Positions 41,573 to 47,061 of a DNA stretch of 47,061 bases are shown here, one piece after another. The position numbers were made by a program, and so were the translations under genes. The DNA comes from Planctomycetota bacterium (lineage in GTDB: Bacteria; Planctomycetota; Planctomycetia; Planctomycetales; Planctomycetaceae): positions 1 to 47,061 of the forward strand of contig JAQBVJ010000052.1 in NCBI GenBank assembly GCA_027623235.1, in the 5' to 3' direction. Under the pieces are notes generated by a model. That model ran no database searches. It was not told the DNA's origin and saw only the letters and a list, made by a program, of their open reading frames with translations. Position 1 is the stretch's first letter, and each line of letters starts with the position of its first letter.

Positions 41573-44500
41573 GCCACTTCCTCCGCCGAGAGCTTTCCTG
41601 GGGCGTTTTCGCCCCCCTTGGTGGGACGTGTTTCCTTCGCCAACGGTGAGAGCGCGACCCGGTCCGCCAGCGCGTTGCCCGGCGGGACGGGCTTTGCCGC
41701 CATCTCGATCTCAGCATAGCCGGAAGGCCGCTTGCCCGCGCGTTCTTCACGGGCAAGCTCGATGGGTAGTATCTGGAGGCCGTCGACAATCACGTAGCCG
41801 TCGGCGCCTTTGTTGGAAACAGTGACGTGAGTCTTCACGCCGGCCTCAAAACGGAAGATTCCCAGGGCGTTGGGAACACGATCCTTCATCGCCGGCTCGC
41901 GCTGGTTGATCAGGAACGTCCTGTCTTCGGCAGCTCCTGCAACGGTGACTTTCGTTCGCGATGAACGGTTCTCGTGCCACGTGAAGAGGAACCGGATTTC
42001 GTATTCGCCGGCTTTGGGAATTGTGGCGGTGAACGTCGCGCTCTTTTCTCCTCGGCTCTTGTTGTCGTCGTGCCGGTAGCTGGCTCCGATGGGCGAGGGT
42101 TGTCGATTGCTGGTCGTCCAGTCGCCCTGATACTCAGCCTGGTCATCATCCAGAACGATTCCCGTCAGGCTGTCTGCGTGGACGATCGTCCTTGGCGCGG
42201 CTGCTGACGTGGCAAGGCCCGCAGGTGGCCATGACAAAACCTGACCGTCGGCCAGCAGACGGGTCTTCAGCTTTTCGTAATCGACTTCCTGAACCGCGAC
42301 TTCGTCGTCGATCGCGAGGCACGCCGCGGTCGCCGCGGACTGGCTCGTGACCATGAAGACGGGCTCCATGCGAATACTGGCGAAGGCCGAGTGGCTCGCG
42401 GAAAGCGCGAACGTCGCGAACAGATTCTTACATTCAGACTGCTTCGGAACGATGGCGCCGTAGCCGATTTGGTACGGCCCGAATCCACCGCGCCCGCCAG
42501 CGACTTTACCTTCACGGATGACCACACCGTCTTTCGCAATGCGACGGATTTCGTGAATGTCGGTTCCATAGGAACCGAGGCCGATTGAGTCCGGGGCGAT
42601 CTTGCGGCCGAACGTGTGGTGTTCGGTCAGGACGAGATCGCTAACCATGCGGCGGCCTTCGCGCACGTAAATTTGATGCGGCCAACCACCCCTGTCGGTG
42701 AACTCGTCGCGTGGCAATCCAAATCGAGCTGCGTCGGTTCTCACCTTCTTAGGCACCCGCGGGTCGGTGGCGAGGAAGTGCAGCAGGCCGCGATGATAAT
42801 TCTCGATCTCCTTCGCGATTTCGGCGCGACGATAATAACTCGCCTCCGGCCACTCCCAACTCGCTCCGGGCAGGTTGCCGCCAAACGTCGCCGTATTGAA
42901 ATCCCACTTCTGATTCGGCAATGGATCATGCTTGCTGAACCAGCGCAGGTCCATGTCGTCTCCGTTCTTCTGACAGGCGGCGATGAAGCGGGCGACCAGC
43001 TCGTAGTCTTTCGGGTCGTAGTCCGACGGAGGTTCGATGGGCAGACGGTCGTTGGCTGTGCTGAGGCAGAGACGAAAACAATACGCCATCACGCCCGGGC
43101 CCGGATCACCCGGCTTGCCGGGCTCGCCTTCGCTGACCAGCGGCAGCAGCCCGCTGGTAGGATCGCCCTTGACGACGTACGGATCGAGCGGAAAGTCCCG
43201 ATCCCACACACCCTGACCGCCCGGCACGCGGCCATTTTTTCCCGGCTTCCGGTGATTGACTCGCGGCTTGTATTTTTCGGCGTAGTGGATGCCATTGTAG
43301 GTCTCACCGTATTCGGTGTTGCCCTCGCGCATCACGGTGTAGCTGACTCCGGCGGCGGCCAGCAGATCCCCTTCGTAGGTCGTGTCAAGAAACATCTTCG
43401 CCCGGATCGTGCGACCATCGTCGGTCGTCAGCTCCACGATGCGAGCGTCCTCCTTCTTTACCTGCACCAGGCGCGCGTCGCGCAGAACGGTCACTCCGGC
43501 TTCCTTGACCAACTCCTCGAACACGCGCTCTGCGACATGCGGCTCGATCGAATACGCCCCACCAGTCGCCGGACCGCCTTTGCCCTTGAACGGCTGGTTC
43601 CAGTTCAAGGACTTGCCGTAGCTGGCGACGAGCCTCGAAAAATACTCGCGGGCGATCCCGCCGACACTGCGCGGCTCGCCAATGTCCACCGCGCTCAGTC
43701 CACCGGAAGTCATCCCGCCGAGATGCCGGCCCGGTTCCACCAAAACCACTCGTTTCCCCATCCGCGCCGCCTGCACCGCCGCGACAACCCCACCTGACGT
43801 ACCGCCGTAGACGCAGACATCGGCTTCGATTCCATCGCGCACCCAGTCCTCGGTCACGCGAGCGACCGTCAGCCGGCCGGTGCGATAGTGATTCTTGCCG
43901 TCGGTGCTGCCGCGTTCGTAGAAGCACAGAATCGTCCCGTCCGGCAGCGCCGTCAGATCGCTGTAGCCGCTGAAGCCTTCTTCCAACGTGCGGCTGGCCG
44001 ACCACGTCCGGCCTTCGTCGTCGCTTAGCTTGATCGTCACGTTCTTGCGATCTCGATTCTTGCCGGGCGTCTCTTTACCATCGGCGCGGCTCAGGTTGTG
44101 CGGGTTGGAAAACGCAATCACGCCGGGCTGATCCCCCTGCGGCCTCCGCACACGAACGATGCCTGCCATGCAGATCGGCTCCAGCAGTTGTTCGTCGAAT
44201 CGCGGGTGGGACCAGCCCGTGGCTCCGTCAGGACCGATCGTGACCAGCCGGCGGTGCGCCTTCGATTCGCTGCGCGTGTTGAGCATCACGCTTCCGTCAG
44301 CGAGCTGCACGACAACCGTTTCGTTCGGATAAATGAACTTCGGCGTATCCGGTACAGCGATCTCGCCGCGTTGCCATGTTTTCCCGTGATCGTCGCTGTA
44401 GACCGTCGCCGTCACCGATGGTCGATGCGCGTGGCCGCCCGTGCCTAAAGAAAGCCAGACCGGCACAACCAGCCGCCCTCGCTTCGGTCCGTGAGTGAGC

Positions 44501-45042
44501 TGGATCGCGTGAGACAGCCCGGTCGCCAGCACCTTCCAGTCGTAATCGGAGCGAAAGTCCTCGAACGTCTTTGTGATCTCAATCGGCTCGGTCCATGTCG
44601 CGCCGTCGTCATCACTGCGCATGTAGAAACAGCGCATGTATTCGAGGCAGTAAAGAAAATGCACGGCCCCGGTTTCGTGATCGACGATGGCGACCGGATT
44701 GTTGACCGTGTTGTCGCCGGGCTTGTCCAGGTTCTGCGCGGCCGCCAGCGGATTGATTGGAAGATCACCTTCGACGTGGACAATTTTCTGACGCGGCCCC
44801 CACGTCTTCCCGCCATCGGTGCTGCGCCGCATCAGCACATCAATCGGTCCCCAGTCGCCACGATCACTCTTGCGAGCCTCACAGTAAGCCAGAACCGTTC
44901 CTTGTTTGGTCACCACGATGCCGGGAATGCGATAGAGCGCGTAACCCTCTTTGCCCGCTTCAAAGAGATCGGTCTTTTCGACGGCGGACGCGGCGAGGGC
45001 ACTCAGAGTGAGAACCAAAAACGATGTCAGGAGTGTTTTCAT
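41551..45042 (-). CDS. Sialidase - FAD oxidoreductase - golvesin/xanthan-lyase-like fusion, exported; 3' end altered by IS
   Basis: This 1163-residue protein has a signal peptide (residues 1-20). An exo-sialidase-type propeller (about 21-400) carries the arginine motif YRIPG at 37-41 and four Asp boxes near 73, 141, 214 and 338 (STDGGKTW, SDDDGATW, SDDHGKTW, SDDEGRTW). An FAD-dependent oxidoreductase domain (about 403-940) begins DVCVYGGTSGGVVAAVQAAR with GGMTSGG. A C-terminal beta domain (about 960-1090, DDDQAEYQGDW...YVIVDGLQILP) resembles golvesin/xanthan-lyase C-terminal modules. It could release and oxidise terminal sugars outside the cell; this is inference. The last codons (SPASHN-stop) lie in the IS630 terminal repeat, so the original C-terminus is lost. 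The start ATG 45042 lacks a clear ribosome site. Confidence 0.85.
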   Translation of the reverse strand: MKTLLTSFLVLTLSALAASAVEKTDLFEAGKEGYALYRIPGIVVTKQGTVLAYCEARKSDRGDWGPIDVLMRRSTDGGKTWGPRQKIVHVEGDLPINPLAAAQNLDKPGDNTVNNPVAIVDHETGAVHFLYCLEYMRCFYMRSDDDGATWTEPIEITKTFEDFRSDYDWKVLATGLSHAIQLTHGPKRGRLVVPVWLSLGTGGHAHRPSVTATVYSDDHGKTWQRGEIAVPDTPKFIYPNETVVVQLADGSVMLNTRSESKAHRRLVTIGPDGATGWSHPRFDEQLLEPICMAGIVRVRRPQGDQPGVIAFSNPHNLSRADGKETPGKNRDRKNVTIKLSDDEGRTWSASRTLEEGFSGYSDLTALPDGTILCFYERGSTDGKNHYRTGRLTVARVTEDWVRDGIEADVCVYGGTSGGVVAAVQAARMGKRVVLVEPGRHLGGMTSGGLSAVDIGEPRSVGGIAREYFSRLVASYGKSLNWNQPFKGKGGPATGGAYSIEPHVAERVFEELVKEAGVTVLRDARLVQVKKEDARIVELTTDDGRTIRAKMFLDTTYEGDLLAAAGVSYTVMREGNTEYGETYNGIHYAEKYKPRVNHRKPGKNGRVPGGQGVWDRDFPLDPYVVKGDPTSGLLPLVSEGEPGKPGDPGPGVMAYCFRLCLSTANDRLPIEPPSDYDPKDYELVARFIAACQKNGDDMDLRWFSKHDPLPNQKWDFNTATFGGNLPGASWEWPEASYYRRAEIAKEIENYHRGLLHFLATDPRVPKKVRTDAARFGLPRDEFTDRGGWPHQIYVREGRRMVSDLVLTEHHTFGRKIAPDSIGLGSYGTDIHEIRRIAKDGVVIREGKVAGGRGGFGPYQIGYGAIVPKQSECKNLFATFALSASHSAFASIRMEPVFMVTSQSAATAACLAIDDEVAVQEVDYEKLKTRLLADGQVLSWPPAGLATSAAAPRTIVHADSLTGIVLDDDQAEYQGDWTTSNRQPSPIGASYRHDDNKSRGEKSATFTATIPKAGEYEIRFLFTWHENRSSRTKVTVAGAAEDRTFLINQREPAMKDRVPNALGIFRFEAGVKTHVTVSNKGADGYVIVDGLQILPIELAREERAGKRPSGYAEIEMAAKPVPPGNALADRVALSPLAKETRPTKGGENAPGKLSAEEVASPASHN

Positions 45043-45082
45043 GGATTGATGTCGGTTGGATTCTGGCTGAAAGATTGGTGAG

Positions 45083-46760
45083 TCATTGCGATAGGCTGGC
45101 GGCCGAAATGTCAGGGTCGTCAGTTATTAGGAACTGGTCGACAAGGATGCCGGTGTGAGCGGAAGTGAACTGAAAGTCGAACTTCCCAATGCGAAGTGGG
45201 ATCCTGGCTGCGCTGGAACGAACCCACATCCAACTGTTGGCATTTACCTTTACTTGCCCCGCATCAGCTTCGTTAAAGGCCAATTCGAAGGATCCGGTTT
45301 CTCCGGAGCGACGACTCTTGACTCGGGCCCAGACGGTGTAGTTCCCCCTCTTCGTGATCCTGATTTTCTGCGTGGCTTCGGCGACGAGGCCCGAACTCAG
45401 CTTGTCACGGAAGAGGAGATCGCGGTCGAGGATGCCGACGGCGTAGGCGTTGTGGGCAGTCGGTTGGTCGAACCAGGGTTCGAAGGGTTTCACGAAGTCG
45501 CTGAACTCGGTTTCGATAACGATTCGGGTCGGACCGGTTCCGTTCAAGGACGCTTCGTTCGAGAAAGCGCGGCTCTCCAAACCGGAATGCTCGACCGAGG
45601 TCAGGACGTAGAATCCATCTTTCGAAATCGGGAACGATTCTTCGCCGATTGGCGCATCTGTGAGGCGGCGATAGCCCGTTCCGCTCGTGGTCGAATGATA
45701 AATGTGATAACCGGCGATCTCAGCCGCATAGCGTGGCGGGGACCACTGTAGCGAAACTCGCGCAGAGATTCGGCCTGTCTCATTGCTCCGAAAGTCCTGG
45801 CGACTTTCGCTACGAACGATTCGCACATCAACCGGCGGCAGCGGGTAGCGCGCGATGGCGAAGTAGACGTCGCCATTTGTTCTTCGGCTGTCGGACAGCA
45901 TGGGCGAGGCGTAGGCGACTTTGGTTCCGTCGGGGCTGGTTGCCTGACCGGAGAAGAAGATGGTGGCATCGCCTCGCTTCTGGCGGACCGATTGCAATCG
46001 CTCGCCGTAGTCGTGGTAGTTCATGGAAGCGATCGGCCACATCGATTGGTGACGCAGGTCGAAGAAGAACAGGGGCAAGGGGCGCAGGTCGCCGCGCATG
46101 GTGCCGAAGTCCCGATGCCAGACCCATTCGGGGTGATCGAGATACGGAAAATTGCCGAGATGCCAGACTTCGCCGGTCTTGCGCGACTGCACCGACATCG
46201 TGCTCGTCTTCTGGAACGACTCGAGTAGCAGTTCGCGATCCGGCGAGAGCGCCTGATGTCCGCCGCCCATGTTTTCCGCGCGGCGAACGACAACACCGTT
46301 GGAGAGCACGCGACGTTTGATGCCCGGCCTCAGTCCTTCGATCACCCGCAACGGTTTGCCGATCTCCGGCGTCACTGGAATCATCCAGATTTGGCCGGGG
46401 TTGATGCTGTTCTCCGGCGTCTTTGGAAATGAGTTATGAAGCTTCAGCCAGTTCATGATGTAACTGACATACCAACGTCCCTGGTCGTCGATGGACCAGA
46501 AAGGATCGTTGAGATAATCCTTGGAGGGATCGTCGGAAGCGGTCGCCGGCTTCAGTTCGCGGAACTGTTCGCCGTTCGAATCGGACACCGCCAGCAACTG
46601 TCGGTCGTTGGAAATCCACAGCGATCGCAGGTTTTCGTCCGCATTGACAATTGTGCCCGGCTCATCCGGCGCCATTTTCACTAAGCGCCAGCCGTCGCGG
46701 GTTGGAAGTTCGATGTCCGCGGTCGCGTTAGTAACAATGTTCGTCAATCCTTGTTCTTCC
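45083..46760 (-). pseudogene. Propeller/FN3/carbohydrate-binding-like protein lacking its own N-terminus
   Basis: From about 46750 downward this frame reads as a real protein of about 555 residues. A WD40/PD40-like propeller comes first (SLWISNDRQLLAVSDSNG, DPFWSIDDQGRWYVSYIM, GHQALSPDRELLLESFQ, FFSGQATSPDGTKVAYASPM). A fibronectin type III-like domain follows (VSLQWSPPRYAAEIAGYHIYHS...SRAFSNEASLN), then a C-terminal beta domain (VIETEFSDFVKP...GNYTVWARVKSR...FQFTSAHTGILVDQFLITDD) like carbohydrate-binding modules. The frame is open to 46849, but the codons before about 46750 are an out-of-frame part of the DUF1961 gene, so no signal peptide or proper start is left. It stops at 45083, about 40 bases from the sialidase fusion start. 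Confidence 0.65.
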
Positions 46761-47061
46761 GCAGATTCGCCCGCCCGCCGCGTGTGCCGGCGTTCGCCCC
46801 GGCCCCCGCCCAGTAGGAAACGTGATAACTCTGCAGGTCGCCGTCCCAATACTGTTTGAACGTTCCATCCCGCGGCTTGATCGGAGACTTGAATATGTTC
46901 TCGCCGTTCAGCCCGGTCGTGTTGAAGAACACGATGTTCAACCCCTGCTTCCGATCGTGCGGCCGCACGGTGAACTCCATGAGGAAGTCCGTGGGTATCC
47001 GTTCACGGGATGGCGGCTTGCAGGTTGCGCGCGGGTAGCGTGCTGCGGATAGCGGGGAGCT
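46745..47061 (-). pseudogene. DUF1961 family fragment (runs off window edge)
   Basis: This frame is open from the window edge to a TGA near 46744. It matches the N-terminal half of DUF1961 (PF09224, concanavalin-like secreted proteins of polysaccharide degraders): DFLMEFTVRPHDRKQGLNIV, FFNTTGLNGENIFKSPIKP, DGTFKQYWDGDLQSYHVSYW and RANLRKNK. Relatives normally go on with GFHLVA and about 100 further residues; here the frame ends at KD-stop, and the next sensible frame is that of the propeller protein. The most plausible reading is a deletion or rearrangement joining two genes; a simple frameshift in a fused gene is the alternative. The beginning lies beyond the window. Confidence 0.65.

Noticed and set aside
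42616..43797. Plus-strand 393-residue open frame opposite the FAD domain
   Set aside because: The FAD oxidoreductase motifs are on the other strand and span the whole stretch.

Overview
The window looks like a piece of a high-GC Planctomycetes chromosome. The evidence is its gene families: four DUF1501 proteins, a PSCyt1/DUF1549/DUF1553 cytochrome protein, two TIGR02603-type haem-domain proteins, a sulfatase, PQQ-propeller and leucine-rich-repeat secreted proteins, and long runs of intergenic hairpin repeats. I recognise these families from memory; no search was run, so genus is not assigned.

Layout. 1-4.6 kb: end of a GNAT acetyltransferase, a PLP-dependent decarboxylase on the minus strand, ispG (isoprenoid pathway) and an Ldh-family dehydrogenase. 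5.3-11.1 kb: a plus-strand glycan cluster (asparagine synthase with an in-frame TGA, two GT4 glycosyltransferases, a flippase-like membrane protein). Two of its junctions overlap, and it closes with a clear terminator. Gene content resembles exosortase-associated polysaccharide loci, but no exosortase is present. 11.2-20.9 kb: a minus-strand block (LRR lipoprotein, small membrane-anchored protein, hpt, DUF1501, PSCyt1/DUF1553, a large unrecognised 853-residue protein). 21.7-39.6 kb: a plus-strand block (sulfatase, MFS transporter with a soluble insert, TolB-like propeller, two DUF1501 genes around a frameshifted small membrane gene, PQQ-LRR fusion, haem plus sugar-dehydrogenase-like protein, a haem-protein remnant, a further DUF1501, a sodium:solute symporter, a class IV aminotransferase). 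39.6-47.1 kb: a scarred region with a nested palindromic insertion, a possible group II intron fragment, an IS630-type element, a sialidase-FAD oxidoreductase fusion and a DUF1961 gene joined out of frame to a propeller/FN3 protein.

Functionally the region is mostly exported proteins that fit breakdown and oxidation of complex (sulfated, possibly sialylated) glycans, beside glycan synthesis and housekeeping genes. Most genes are separated by inverted-repeat units rather than packed in operons.

The most distinctive observations are: (1) a 112-bp perfect-ended palindromic element that has inserted into another palindrome and duplicated 10 bp; (2) an internal-deletion scar at a CCCGGG microhomology that fuses the start of a sugar-dehydrogenase-like gene out of frame to a haem domain; (3) a TGA at codon 174 of an otherwise intact asparagine synthase; (4) the sialidase-FAD fusion whose 3' end lies inside an IS terminal repeat; (5) several families of two-armed hairpin repeats, three of them in at least two copies. 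The number of broken reading frames also leaves open sequencing or assembly error, and this should be ruled out first.
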